Assembly (NCBI RefSeq): GCF_001640805.2
Contig: NC_066845.1
Span: 24,520,171-24,584,170, forward strand
Direction: 5' to 3'
Source of the DNA: Lates calcarifer
Taxonomy: Eukaryota; Chordata; Actinopteri; Centropomidae
DNA: 64,000 nucleotides
Numbering within the stretch: position 1 is the first letter of the stretch; each line of letters opens with the position of its first letter. A program made the position numbers and the translations under genes. The notes under the pieces are model-generated. The model did no database searches. It was given only the letters and a program-made list of their open reading frames with translations, and was not told the DNA's origin. Below, piece by piece: positions 1 to 14,700 of this stretch.

Positions 1-3000
1 AAATAAATGAAACCTGTAACTGCAAGGAGAATTAAGTCTGAGTGCTGTAACATCAAAAAGCTGCTGGTTTGTTTTCACACTTATATGTTTGTATTCATAT
101 GTCTATAAATAAATAAATGAACGTCTTGTTGAGCCACTGTGGATTCTGTAAATCCAATGTTTTTCATTAGCCGTTTCATGTAAGAGAACATGTGATGTTG
201 TACTGACTGTTCTGTGCTGCCTGGATACTACAGACAGTGCATCTGAGCTTCATTTGTGGTCTTCTCATCAAACTCCCACCTCAGACAAAAAGGTGGTCTC
301 ATGCTGCCATTTCTCATCCACTCCTGCCTCGTTCTTATTCTGGTTGCCTCTGTCCCTACAGGAAACGGAGCCGTCCCTCCGTCCCTCAACTCATTTGATG
401 TTAAGGCAGCGCTGTATGACTGACCTCTGTTGTCTCTAGTTCCCTGCTGTTTCTGCTTCAAGGAATCCAAGTCATTCATCATCTGTCACGTCTGGACTAA
501 ACTAGACATACTCCCAGTAAACTTGCACACACATCCTGGTATTCTAACCTTAAGAGGACATTTCATTGATTGTTTCCATAGACTCTAACCTAAAAACAAC
601 CCTCAACATAACTTTTATCTCCAGAAAAAAATAGATTACAAATGTTTCAGTGTAATCACATTTCATGGAGCATTTCATCAGGCTAATGAATCTGAGTGAA
701 AGATGTTTGTGCTTCTGCCTATGTTAACAACAGAGCTTTGTATTTTATGGCCTGATTAACGTCAGAGGCATTTGTAGTTTATTAATTCCAATTACTGACA
801 TTAGCTTTTCCTTTGCGCTTAAAAAAAGTTTCGCATTCACATGACAACGTTGTGAAAACAATCTTTGTGCACACTCATCTGCAAAAGCCATTGATGCCAG
901 GCCAGTAGATGCAGATGTAACTTGATGAGTCAGCAGAAAATACACGGCTCTATAGTCCACCATTTTTGTTGCACGTGGCTATTAGGCTAAAAACGTAGTA
1001 GCCATGTGCAAGGTGCTGTGCAGGAGAACTGGGTTCTGCAAGATTAGACTCTGGAACCCGGTTTCAAAAGTTCATTTTCAGGCTGCCAAAACGCTGCTGT
1101 TGTGTGAACAAAAGACAAAACCGCAACAAAGGTTTACCATTTAACGCTCTCAGTTAGCACCTTTACTTCCACAGCCACTTGTGCACCTGTTCCCAATCTC
1201 TCAGCTCCCCTGCATATACAGAAGACTTCAGTTGCCCACTCGATTGTCTGTTTTGTCTTTTGCTGTCTTACCATCAAACCCTCTTGTTACCTGTTCCTGT
1301 CTGCCTGTCATGACTTTCTCCCTGCCTTCCTGGACTTTTCATCTTCTTGCTTTGCCCTTTTTGCTGTGTTTGTCTATCCTGACTGTTAACAAACCCGGTT
1401 CTGAATCACTTGTCTTGTTGCTTTGTGCATCAGAGTCAGAGTCCTTTGCCTGCCTTACTGAGAACTTCGAGTAGTAAGAACGAGTCAAAGTAAACCAACC
1501 ACCCAACTCCAAGTGCAAACACATCAAATTGGAATTTATTTAGGGTACATAGCCAGTTTAAAATGTATTCTAATGTAAAGCCTGCAACGAAACCCAAGCA
1601 GAAATAATTGCACTCTACAAAACAGTCTTCACTTCCAAATGTCTGAAAGTTAACCTCACAAGTTTGGAACTGCAATTACGACACAGGCAGGCATAAACTC
1701 TAATGCTGAATATTTTGTATACTCATTTGCACATATAAATGTCAATGTGTCAACTGTATGAATGACTGTGCAAGGTAAACCGAACAACCCCCACAACCCT
1801 CGGCCTGCCCCTACAGTTCACACATGTCGTTTGATTGACGGCATCCAAATCATTGTGGCCTTTCACCACGTCAGGCTCCCATCACGCATGGCCGCAAACA
1901 ATTAGCGAGGTCAGCATTGGCATGTGAGCTGGAGATAATTTTCATAGTCTGTCAGTCAGAGAATTAAATGTAAAGAAGTCAAGACCCAGAGGGTTCCAGG
2001 CGAAAATATCTCTGTCCAACTGCTGTTGACAGTTTAAAATTCTTGTCTTTAACTGGACACTAACAGGTGAGGAAAAAAAATTCTAACATAGACTGATAAT
2101 TCAAGGCTTGAGACATCACACTCCTGTTCACACTGTTCGACACAAAAAGTCTAGGAAGTACAGTGCAGAAATATGACAGAAAAAAGCACTCGGTAGCAAA
2201 GATGTCACCAAATACCAAAGATGTCTTAGACTTTTCCACTAACAAGATTTTATGTAAGATGACTGGACAGGTGCACAAAGCCTTCCACAGCATTTCCACA
2301 GCTAGCTCTGCAATGGCTAAAAACAATGAGACAGTACAAAATCACAATTATGGTGGCCTCCAAGAGAGGGTTTTTTTGCAACCAATTTAAACAACCAAAG
2401 AGCTATATATGCTTGATCAAAGTTCACTTTACAGATTTTATTCATTCTCAGCTTAAACAGAATCCACTCAAATCCTTACTTGAACATGAGGTGAAAAGTT
2501 CATATTCAAGCTGTAATGAGCTGTTTGAAATGTAGGCTGTAGTGCATCTAAGACTATTTGATCTAGTTTGTTTGTGATCCAGCAGCAGGCGCTCTATCAG
2601 CTTGACCTATTGCATGCCATACTGACCTACCAGTGAACTAAGCTAAGGTTAATGCATGTGTTTTGTCAAGAAAATGGAGGACAATAGCAAGCAGAGTTGT
2701 CTTGAGCAGACAATTACGACTCAAAAACATCTGAGAAGCAGCGTATGGAAGTATTTTAGGTTCTACACTGTGGATGGCAAAGTCAGGAATAAAGATAAAG
2801 GCACAGGGTGTCAACTCTGTAAAAGACAACTGCCTCACTCTTCAACGACAATAAATCTCAACTGCTAGCTTACCATCCCAGTGAGCCAGCAGAAGCAGCA
2901 CAGACGAGCAGAGCAGCAAGTTTATAAAGTAACGAAAATAATGACTTCTTGTGGTGCATTTGGAATTCGTTCGATCGAGTGTGACAGCTTTGCACTAAAC

Positions 3001-3394
3001 CGTAGAGTCTCATTGATAAATTTAACATATCAGTTGAGTTTTATTGCACATATATAGATTGTTGGCCAGTAAGTAACATGCATTGGTCAGTATAAAAACA
3101 AAACAAACAACCAACCAAAAAAAAACAAGAGTGAGATCCATATTGTGAATCATACAGGCAATACTAAAATGATAAAGGTTTCATTGACTAAAATAAACTG
3201 TCTTGTTTTTTTGTTGATTGAGTAAAACTGACAGTGAGTGATGAAGAAAGCTGATACACAAAAATCAGGTACCAAAATGAACACAGGTTATGGGCACAAG
3301 CAGATTTAGACTTTGGCTAGTAAGATTATCCAGACCACCAGACCCAACAGTATTCCATTTAGTCTAATCTAATCATACTACGTTCATAAAGCAG

Positions 3395-3640
3395 TGAAAA
3401 CACCTGATGGGTTTGGGAATCTATTACCAAAGCAGCTGCCCTCTCCTTCATGTTTTCCCCTCTCTCTGTTGTTTTCATATCATTTCCCAAACTCTTTTCA
3501 TCCCACCAACCCCAAACCTTACGCAATATTTACTCACTTCCCAACCACCCACATCTGGCGGATTGGGATTCAAACGCAACCCTTCAGTCACAAGCTCACT
3601 TACACGACTATCAAAACTACTGCCTCGTCTGTTGTTGCCA
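3395..3640 (-). mobile_element. tRNA-derived SINE, minus strand
   Basis: On the minus strand, a tRNA-like head has a B-box-like GTTTGAATCCC (3565-3575). It is followed by a CCAGATGTGGGTGGTTGGG stretch typical, as I recall, of teleost tRNA SINEs. The A-box region is degenerate. The family name is not assigned. Confidence 0.6.
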
Positions 3641-4707
3641 GCTGTGTAATCAATTACTGGAAGGACAGATTAACTCTGCAGCCGAGTCATTATTCAATCT
3701 CTCCTTCACAGCTTTTTTAACTTTTAAGTACTTTTGATGACTGGAAGATGCGTTGAAGGCTGTTCAGCATCTCACACTGACGCACATACACTACAACAAA
3801 GATTAAAAAGGATTAAATTGTAGATATAATTATTAATATCACACTCATACAACCCACTGAAGGTAGCAAGTTTGAAGCTGCAGACTGGTGCTTCTGAAAA
3901 CGCCCAGGAGCTCGGAGACCTCGACACGCTCACACCCTCCACACAACACGAGTGGAGATCACGACTAATGTACCCACACACTGAGCTGTTTTGGAGAGGC
4001 TGCACAGGATGGAGGATAAAACACTTTCCTGCTTAAATAGTGTATGTAAGCTCAACACCAAGAGCCAGATTGTCAGGGGTGGGGGAACATGAGGCAGAGA
4101 TGCTGTATAGTATGTACACAGTGTTCACTCAGGATGTGGAATAAAATGATAGCTGGATGGAGAGAGAGGGAGACAGAGAGAAAAGTGCACAATTACTTGG
4201 GTTTGTTTCAGTAGCCTTAGTTAAAAATAGACTTTCTGACATGACAGTGCAATGTGGGAGAGGAGAGGAAATGTGTTTCTTTTTTCAGCACTTACTCCAA
4301 CACTTCAGATCACACACACATCACATTCAGATCTTAAATCATGAGGATAACTGGTTCCTAAACGGGTTCTTTGAAGATCCCAAGGGTCCAATAAAGACAT
4401 TAGAAGAATATCCCCTAATTGATTGCACATGATCAATCTTTATCTTTTGAGCTTTATCAACTTAAACCACTAGAGATCTCTCAAATGTCTTCATCTTTGA
4501 CAGGTAAAGGATATACCTCAGTGATACTGTTGTCATGCACTTTCCTCAAGTGAAAACTGAAGACCTACCTCACCCAGAGAGAAGACGAGCCGAGGTGGTA
4601 AAAGGGGAATGAGAGCAAAGTTTGACAGCACAATCCCAAGCATCCGTCAGCTGAGCGCCTACAATCCCCAGTGAACATAAACCAATTGATTGCACTATTT
4701 TACGTCA

Positions 4708-4726
4708 TTTTTTTTTTTTTTTTTTT
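4708..4726. repeat. Poly-T run
   Basis: About 19 consecutive T on the plus strand. Possibly the poly-A tail of a minus-strand retroelement insertion, but no element body was recognised. Confidence 0.85.
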
Positions 4727-4959
4727 GTATAGATATGCAAGATAAAAAGGTTTTTGAAGTAACAAGCTGGGAAAACTAATCAAACCCCCCTCCCCTGGTT
4801 GTAGTGAGATCCACTCAGCTCCACAGTGAATCAGTGAGGGATAGTAGTGGATCAAATGTGAGTCAAAAAAGGAAGAAAATCTGCCGGGTTCTCCTTTGCT
4901 TTTATCATGACGGGCGTGTCACTCTCTGTCACTTTCCCTGTATTTCCTGTACTCCTCTC

Positions 4960-5345
4960 TGTCTTGATCACAGCGCTCACTGAGACGCTTCCTCGCGGTC
5001 TATCTCATCTCCCGTCTCAGCCTGTACACACACACACAGCACTGTCTCCGCCTCTCTTCTCTCAGTTTCACTTCATCTCTCTCTCTCTCTCTTTCTTCCT
5101 GCCTCCCTCTATTTCTCATCCTCTCATCTCCTGATTGATCTTTATTCCTTCCAGCCTCCCCCCGCCCTCCTCCTCCCACTGATCGCAGCTTGTTGCGCGG
5201 CCGACAGACGCGCCACGTGTTGTGCGCTCGCTCTCTTCCCTCTCTCTCTCTACTACCTCTCTACCTCTCTCTTCCTTCCTCACCCACTTCTGCCGCTTCT
5301 CTTTCTCACATCATTTCGCTTTTCACACCCTCTGGTACTCCAGCA
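4960..5345. repeat. Pyrimidine-rich tract (plus strand)
   Basis: About 390 bp dominated by C and T on the plus strand, with several pure CT runs (for example 5074-5092). It flanks and surrounds the CpG cluster at 5150-5235. Confidence 0.85.
5150..5235 (-). promoter_or_regulatory. Candidate regulatory cluster: GC box, CACGTG and CpGs
   Basis: Within an AT-rich, CpG-poor intron, this short stretch has about ten CpG sites, a GC box on the minus strand (GGGCGG, 5162-5167) and a palindromic CACGTG E-box (5214-5219), next to a purine-rich run on the transcript strand. It could be an internal promoter or enhancer of unc13b. No TATA box or start exon is visible, so this is a sequence-composition inference only. 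Confidence 0.35.
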
Positions 5346-5477
5346 GCCACACATATGCTACTCAGCCTCAGTACAGTATCTGCCCTCGATACATAGGATA
5401 TTTTAAGGACTGTAACATTTTGTTTTTACTCCTTTCCTGTACTTTGTATTTTTGCTGATCTTTTTTAAATACATGTT

Positions 5478-5780
5478 AGCAGGGGTGTAACTGATGAACA
5501 TTTTCATTATTGATTAATACACTTTTTATACTTATTTGTTCAAGTCATTATACACGTGGAAATATGAGCCCAAGGCAATGCCTTTAAACAACTTGAAGAT
5601 GTTCAATATAAAACAAACAAAGGTTTTTGTTTCGTATAATCAAAACTGTTGTTGACTAATTTTCTGTTGACCAACTAGTGGATTAATAGGCAGATGAGTC
5701 TGCACCTTTACAGCTGCGACCAGTGATTATTTTCACAAGCAATTAATCCATTTTTTCTGTTTATAAATAATAGTTTAGTC
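5478..5780. mobile_element. Dispersed teleost-type repeat, two fragments
   Basis: GGGGTGTAACTGATGAACATTTTCATTATTGATTAA-like sequence at the left and CAGCTGCGACCAGTGATTATTTTCAC at the right are recognisable words of a repeat very common in fish introns (GGGCTGCAACTAACGATTATTTTCATTATTGATTAAT type). Its class is not certain; it may be a non-autonomous DNA element. Confidence 0.5.
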
Positions 5781-8700
5781 TGTATTTTGCAGGAAAACTT
5801 TACAAATGTCCAGCCTGAAGTGATGTCTTCAAATTGCTGAATCCATTACCTACAGATGTTCTATTGCAGTGATGAGACAGAATCAGAAATGACTGATTAG
5901 AAAAATATTTGCCAGTTACTTTCTGCTGATTGAGTGGCCATGCTGTAAATGGGCTAAAACACACGTCTTTGTTTTTCACACTGTACAAAACAGAAATTAA
6001 TATAAACCAATAGTCAGAAAAGTATACTTTGATCAGCAACAACATCTTACATGTATAAAAGTGAATGGACCTGGTATGGCTCCTAAACCCTCTAGTTATG
6101 AGCTCTGAATGGATGTGAATAGAGCAGTGAATAGAACTCTAAATCAGCCACACTCACAGTATCTCTCAAATGCGACACCTATGAGAGCTCATCTGTAAAA
6201 CCAACAATGTAATTCATGTGAAAATCATGTTTTCTACCTTCTTTGCTGATATGGAAACATCTTCTCTGAAGCAAAAGGGCATCCCTGCTTTGTTTTGGCT
6301 GAGATTCAGGCACAAAATGCTTTGGAGCAACTGGAAGATGATGTGACTTATGGCTCATTAAAAAGCTATTAGCACAACAGAGCATCAAAGCTAAGGCCGG
6401 TGGCTACACAGCCTTTGGCCCATGACGAGGCAGACTGGCTGTACTAATCACATACATGATGCTGCTGTTATGAGAGACATGGGAAAGCGTGATTAAAAGC
6501 AATACCCAGCATAAACTGCCGCCAAAGCATAACTGCTTCACGTTAGCATTTATTATTCTATATTACACACTGATCTTAGACTGTTAAATGGAGGGCTGAC
6601 ATGTAATAAAATGAATACAAATGACTACAAAATATAAATACGCACTTCCATAACAGCACAGAGGCAAAATCCCATATAATTAGCACCTCTTCTGATGTGG
6701 CAAAGACAACTTCTTTTGCAAACGGTGGGTGTTCAAATCGTGCTGCAACTGGGTGGAAAGAAATTCACAGAGAAGAGGCGATATTTTGTTTTTTAGTTGT
6801 CATTCAAACACTATGAAGGCGAGGCAGTCATAACTCCTGGAAATCGCTTTATGCTCTGACAAACCTTTATTGTAAGAGCTGGAACGTGTGTGTGGTTGTG
6901 GCGTTTGCTGCTTAGAGGAATTAAACATATGTTCTCAGTGAACATGTTGGAGCTTTAGCAGGTACATGAACTGATATTTTCTAAAGTGTCTTTTTTCCCA
7001 GTGATTCTTTTGGTCAAAGAACTTTAACTTTTAAAGCTGGGACTTAAACTCACTCCAGTCATGTCTCACCTCATTCTGCCACCACACTTCCTCCTCCCAC
7101 AGAGCATCAACAAAGTTGTTGCAGAAAACTGTTTATAAACAAGGTCTTGTTTTCGTTGATTCTCCAAAAAAATCCAGGTTACTGGGAGCACATTTCAAAG
7201 ACTCAAGATTCAATAATTTATTGCTGCATCAACTGTTAATTGGAATTTGTTTCAGTGCACTCGACAACAGCGGCCATTACTACAATACAATGAATACAGT
7301 GCCAGATTAAAGTGCATGTGCTTGTTTATACAACCAGTGAAGCGTTCAGGATGTGGATCGCTTCAGGTTAAGGGTTACTGATTTCTATCCCTACAACTGT
7401 AATGTGTGTTTAAAGCTCTGTTTATACAGGAAGGAAACCTGTTTAGAGATAATATGGTGCTGCAGCTCGACGAGTGTCTGTTGTTGTTGTTGTTTTTGGG
7501 CTTTCGGGGGCGACCGACTGACTGACAGCACAGTCAGACAACAGTGAACACACATTTGCCTTTTCGCTGTCCAAGCAGTTTACTTTTCAGCTTCGGAAAC
7601 TTGTTTATCTAGACGTATTCTAGTTTAGGTTTCAGACAGATTTTGGATTTAAATGATTGTGGATATTAGTAATGGTCTTTTCTTTCTTCCTCTGTGTGAA
7701 GTCACGCACATGTTACAAATAAAGGTAAGTTAAAGGTATAATACGTCTAAAAACCACTAGATATGTTATATTTAGTTGATTTGTGTGCTCATCCCAAATG
7801 TTTCCAGCTATTTTCAAACCTAATCTGTAATTTAAATCAAGGTCTGTTTCATTTGGCTGCCTGTCAGTGGCATCATATCCTCTTTGTGCATGTGTCAGCG
7901 CTGTGGTCGCCAGAAGCATCAAAATGTATTTTTTATCCAGTTTTAAGCCTCATTTTTAGGATAGACTTTTTTGTTCTTAGTTGTTTTTAACTGGATGAAG
8001 GACTTAAGTCATTAGAGGTCGGGATCTTAAATTATCATAGAAACAAGCTGAGCAAATGTTAGCAGACGCACAGCAGGGAAACACTGATTTTTAACATGCT
8101 TTATTCAGCGTTTTTACTGGATTTAATGGGCAGGTCTGTTTGTTTTGGAGCGGAGGACACCTCTGTGGATAATTCGGCTTCTGGTAAAAACCAGGAGAAG
8201 TTGCCGGCAATGGCAGCAGTGGTGGTAAAGACCAGTAGAAAAGTAGCTGCTGTATATTAACCGGATTCTCTTACTGTCTGAACCTGATTTAGCAAAACCA
8301 GGCTTCACATTTGCAGGTCATTTAAGACATATGGTTACTGCAGAGAGCCAGTAATAAATCAGGTTACTAGACACAGCTTTAGCTCAGATAATATGAACCT
8401 CAGACTATTTCAATCAAGTTCAAACCCAAACTGCTAATTTAAAGGTAAACCTAGCAGCCTGTGGGTCTCTTCTAACATAAACTAATGCACCCTGCCTCAC
8501 TGACAAGGTCACTGTGACATGTCAAACACAGCAGGATGCTCCAGGTCTCAGGTCTTTCAGGATCATTCTACCAAGAGCAGAAATCATAACTGCAGCCTCT
8601 GAGTAAAATCTCTCTGAGTACAGTCATCTCACCCACAAAACTGCTAGTTATCAGGAGAGGAACCCTTTCATCCAGCAGCTGCACTGTCTGTGAACTGCAG

Positions 8701-11700
8701 AATTTAACAGCCACTTTCATATGGTGAATAGACAAATGGCATTTTCAAATAGGACAGAAACTGATGGTTATCTGCTACAGTGGCTGGCAGAGCAGATGCA
8801 TGCACCCGACTTCCTGCTGATGACTGGGATTAATTTCACCCCTGGAGCATTTAAGATGTGATGTATGTAATTTCATCACTGGATATGAGAATTCTTCCTC
8901 TTATTCTGAGCTTGAAAATTCATGGTTTGAAACACATTTTAGACTCATATACGTGATGCTGAAGTTTTACCTTTAATTTTTGTTATTCTTTCCCCCTCTG
9001 CTGGTTGCATCCTGTGATTTTTACAAAACTGTGATTGAGCCAGCTGAGAGATGAAGTAATATATGACGAGGTGAATGTGTGACTGTGTGAGGATGTGTGT
9101 GTGTGTGTGTTTCCTCACCCCCTGTATTTAAAGCCATGGCTCTGTCACTGTGGTAAACACAGGGCTGACAGTCGGCTCAGGGGAAGCAAACGGACAAACA
9201 TCTGATTTAACACCGGCTTCCTGGAGGGCATAAATGAGGACCCCTGCAATCCCTGTAAGCCATACACACATACACACATATACACACACATACACCGCCC
9301 ACAGGCCTGATTTCCATGGTGACTTTCAGCCAATGTCACGCAGCAGTATTAGGGCTCCGATCCCTGTGAGGGGCTGTGTCGTTAGTATGCTGAGCAGAGC
9401 CGACATCGCTAAAAGATACAAACCAATCCTCCCCTCCGTCTGCCTTTCTATCCATTTAGGCCTTCTACTCCTCTTAATTCCATTTTTGTTTTGTTTTTTC
9501 TCTCATTCTCTCTCTTTCTGCTCTCATTCTCTGACTCCAGCAAATAAAACAGTCAAAGCAGGAAACCTGTGTTTAGAAAATTAGTTTTGATGATGGTTTT
9601 TGCAGTCTGCATGAAAACTGTATTTTAATTACTGTTCTTTGAACTTTTTAATGACTAGAAATAACTGCTCTCAGTCAATGTTTCTCTGTTCATCATAAAT
9701 TACAGTAATTATTTATCAACTTGTATATTTATCTTTTTTCATGCATTAAATGTTAAGCTATTTTCTTGACCCTGCAAAAAGCAGAGTAAAGTGCAGCTGA
9801 AATTCTATCTCCAAAATAATTATACTTGTTTACTCCTAAAAATCCCTGATACAGATTTTCACCCTTGACTAAAGGTCTGTCCAATAAAAGCCAGTAAAGG
9901 ATTAAACAGACCTCTTCTACGGTGATTAATAAGTCTAAATCTGTTAATGAGCAACAGCCTGTTGGTCATCAAGTCATCGCAAACTTGTTCAGACTCACAG
10001 AATTTGACTTTTTAATTCTCTTGGAGATCCAAAGATTCCAAATATGAGATGCTGAATTTGGGGAAATGTGCACAAAACTTTTTGTGTTTTTCCATTTTGA
10101 GGAAATTGTGCAGTTACAATAAACAGGGGAATCTTGATTTGTATATTTCAGTGTAAAAATGTAACAAAATTACACTGAATTAACATGATAATGCCAGAAA
10201 GTGTGAAGTTAACTAGTTTTAAGCTACTTAAAGGAAAACAAAACGAGAAAACTGAATGCTACGAGGGTAAACCTTCCGTTAAACCATATTTACAATAGAG
10301 AACCAGAAAAAAATGCTTAAAAGATGAGAGGAAAAGGTAGAAAATCTTTTTAAAGACAGCTTAAAGATTTCCTTAACAGACAGAAAGAAGAACAACTCCT
10401 CCCACCTTATTGTTGTTGTTTTTGAAACTCAACAGTTCACATCTGAGTGACTGCGATAACAACTTCTCACCAATGGCAGCCTCAGTAGATCCGAACGCAC
10501 TGAAGCTGCAAGACTCGCTGGGTGTTTTGCTTTTACGAGTCACTGCAATCACAATCAGAGAATATTCATGACCTGCTTAATAAATCCTCTGTACAATACG
10601 GAAAGAACCTCATTTTTGACTGAGAGTCTTTTCTAACTTCTTTTAGTTTCTCTCTGAATTGCAGCAGAGACTGAACTGTAGAATTAACAGAAATTGTCCT
10701 TAAATTTTGCTGAAATTGTACCATATTTGACATTTGGAAAATACAGTATATCAGATTCTTTCTCTACTTTCTCTTTGCCTAAGTGTTTCTCATTTTTCTC
10801 ACCACTTGTCTTTCTTACACGACTTCATCTGGACCTCTGGACAGGCAGCGGGGAGGTGGTCCGCTCCCACCGTATCCAATTACCTCAATCGATAATGAGT
10901 TATCACTCTGCTCCACCCCATTCCATCAACTCTCCTATTTTTGTTTTTATTTGTGCTGATTTCTCTGCGTTTCCCTTGATCTCACTCAATTCCACATCTC
11001 TCTTTGTTCTTCTTCTCTCTCCCTCTAATGCATGTGATGCATAAACAACCTCTTATGTAATGTAAAGCCGAATGAAACTCGGAGCTGCTGCTCTTTGAAC
11101 ACGTCGTCTGTACAGCCACACACCGATGATTTAATTGTGAAAACAAGGGAGATGGAGACAAAGAGGTGTCTGTTTGTGCTGTGCAAGGCCTTTCATGTGG
11201 AGTTTCAGGTTAGGTTTACTTGCACTGATAAGTCATAAAATGTCCAAGAAGAAAGACGCAGGGAGGGAAAACAAAAGGTTTAAAAACATCAAATGAAAAC
11301 AGGATTTTAGAAACACTGAGGACATGAGTCTGAATTCTCTCAGCACTATCTCATCCAGGAAATGTTTGCCTAGCCATCAACCAAACTCTGTGAAATTTTT
11401 AGGGTATTTTATTTATTCATTTAACTGATCTGTTAAGAGTTTAATTTTTTTTTCATAATCACTGTGGCTCTTCACGTCCAGGTACTGTAAATCCCTGCAT
11501 CTTGGTATCAGTAAATGGCACACCAATAACACCAAAGTTATTATTACTGTTATCAATATACATTTTCTCATATCATTTCACACCATTTAGCCTCTACTGA
11601 CTCATACTGTGCAGAGATGGTGTGTCCTTGTGGTTTATTCTTGTTTTACTAGAGTTTCTATCACTTTCCCTCTTCCCCTTTTCCTGGGTAGAGTTCCCAC

Positions 11701-14700
11701 AGTTACTACTACTAAAAATGACCAGAATCAGCCTTGAAAAAACCAATAAGTGTAAATAATATGTGTGTAATCGTAGAATGCAAACACAAAATTGGGAAAA
11801 AGCACAAATAAGTTGCTTGGTACATGTCAGTCCCTCTATGTAGGTTAAAATACAGGAATGATGAAACTACAATTTTGTGATTAAAAGTTGTTTTTGAAAT
11901 CCAACTTTCACTTTGAGTTTTGTATTGTTGTTGAAATTGTTTAATTACTGTCAAAAAATTTCAGAAAAACATAATGAGCCCTGCTGTTGCAGCCAGTGTG
12001 ACAGGTGGCCTTAAGAAAACAGTGCCAGAACATTTGTGTGTGTCTTGTGTTGTAAAACTTCAGCTCCACAGGTTTGGAGTCTACTTTTGAAAGTAGGTCT
12101 GTATTGTGACTCTAACAACCCCCAGAGGAGCTGTGGACTCCTGTGAGCCACAGCATCTCCTCCTGCTCATCATGTCCTCCCTCTGCTCTCCTTTCTACTC
12201 CTCGCCTTCTCATCTCCCTCCCCACAATCCTTCTCTGGCTGCTCCTCCTGTCCTCTGATGCTTGTTTTGATGTCTGCCAGGTCCGTGCAGCCATCTCATC
12301 TCTTGCAGCCTTTCTTTTGGTTGCAATGTGAATATGTGTGTGTGGCTGGTGCATTTCCAACACTGATGTATTTCCAAGGACAAGGGAGGAGTTGTGTATG
12401 TACACAATGATTCCTCCATATTAAATGACAAAATACAAGTCATCAAATGTCTCCAAAAGTTAAAAGAATCTCTCACAGGTCAAACACTGAGAGTTAATAA
12501 CAAATATTTTCAGTTTGCCTTCTGTTAAATCAAATTTGAGGCTTATGATAAATTCACTGCTCTGCACTGTAACTTTTCTGCTCATATTTTATTTGTTTTA
12601 CTGTATTTTAGCTTATTTCCTCTTCCTCTTGCTGTGCTTTGCATTTCAGTCAGACGGGGATCAGTTAGCCTAACTGCCAGTCATATGCAGAATGTAATGT
12701 GATGTGCTCTGCAGTCAAGATCATGAAAATCATCCCTGAAAGCAGCAAGGGTCAAAATCTCCCTTTCCTGTGTAATTACAGAGCCTAAAATGTGAGTTTC
12801 TCCTTCACTGAAGTTAAACCTCAATCAATTTTCCTTCCTTTTTAGCATCACAGTTTGTGGCTACACTTGACTGCACTGTCTGCTTGTAGCACAGTCTTTA
12901 ATGTTCCATCAACAAACAGTTTGCAGCGAGCAGAAACCGTAATGTACAAGAACTGATGTAATTTCTGAATAAATGTAGTATCATGAAAGATGTGAATCTT
13001 GAATCTAATGTGAAACATTTTTTTTCCTCCTGACTCCAACACATTAATCTCACACCTATTAATGTTACCTGTTGTAGAGCAGCTGATGTGTAATTACTTC
13101 TTCTGTTAGATTTCATGCTATTTAGTGCAAGACTGTGGACAAAATGTGTTACAGTCTCATGAACTGGGACAGTTCATCTTTAATTTTAGATGTAGTTTAT
13201 CCTCTGTTTGAAACATATTGCTGGGTATATTTTAGAAAAATAACATCCCCGTTTTAGGTCTGACTGCTCAGAATTGAGAGAGGTTCATAAAAGTGACGAG
13301 GTTTTCATTAAACGGAGAGTGACCTCCATTTATAGAGGAAGTTGTAATCCTTTAATTGAGGTTAAAGCATTAAAACCATCCTCATATGTCAGTTAACCGT
13401 TAATCTGACCACAGGTTCTTTTAAAGGTCAGCTGCAAACTGGGCCACATTTCAGATCATTTAAACACAGAGCGCAGAAATTAAGTGGAAAAAATCAGAAA
13501 CAAAAGCTCATTAAACACAAAGATACTTTACAGAGGATCGTGGCAACTGGCCTTAAAAAGTTAAATGACCTTTCGGCCTCCTTAAAGAGGCTCCTTCACA
13601 CGCAATTCATGAGGATATGTAAGAGGTTTTCCTTGAGTCGATGAAAGAACCCGTTGAATGTGCTCATTAGCAGCGTTTGAACAAAGCAAAGTTCAGTTTC
13701 TCTGCTTTAATTCAACTCTCTAGTTGCCAGAATTTGTTTTTGGAAAACGAGAGTGAAGCTTCTTTCTCTTCTCCCGGCTGTTACATAATCACGCAGACAA
13801 ACACACACACTCTATTTCACCCTGAGAGCTGAGAGTCAGGCAAAGATTTTCTCAAAGATTCTATCAAGAGAAGCTAATGGACAGATAAATGCTTTGAACT
13901 GCTTTTAGAAAAGGTTGCAAGACAATACTGCAATGACAGACAGGAACTTACTGATGCAGCTATTCAATGAATTCTCAGCTAATTCTCTACATTAACTAGT
14001 TAAGTAGCAGGAAGTTTGACAAGTTGAGAAATAAACTTCTTTACTTTCTTGCTGAGACTTAGATGAGAAGATCCATACCATGTCCCTGTAGTAATTACAG
14101 AGCTGGAGCCAGGAGATGATTAGCTTTTTTTTGTGCACCTCTGCGGCTCACCAGTTAACACAGTTTAGGTTTTTTTTCCCGCACATGAACAGTTTTCCAG
14201 AGAGTTATGTATTTCAGCTATTTCTTGGCAGCTAGCGGTGGCACACAGATGGATGCCTTAATTTTTGCAGAGCCCCCCAGGGTGATACGGGAGAAAAAAA
14301 CAGATGTAGAAATCTGCGTGAACAGATTAATAAACCGCGCATGCAGATTGGTAAAGTATGGCTATTCAACTACATGACCTCAGTTTAAAAAGTAGAGTCT
14401 GTTGGAGATGGACTGTAATTTCTAAAACTTTAAAAATATTATTATCTATGGTAACTTTCTATGGTTCGATCAACTGTTAGATTCCAGGTGCAGAATAACT
14501 ACAAAACAACTATTAAACTATGAAATATGCAGCTGCAGCAGAATGGAGGAACAGATGACAAAGAGGAGTCCTGCTTTGTCATTCATTGCATTGACTTTTT
14601 TAAAAGCACAGAGACAACCTGTATTGTGTTAACATTTGTTGATTCAAAAGCAGTGAACCCACACATCAAGACGTGATAATAGTCTGTCTTGGATGTTGAT

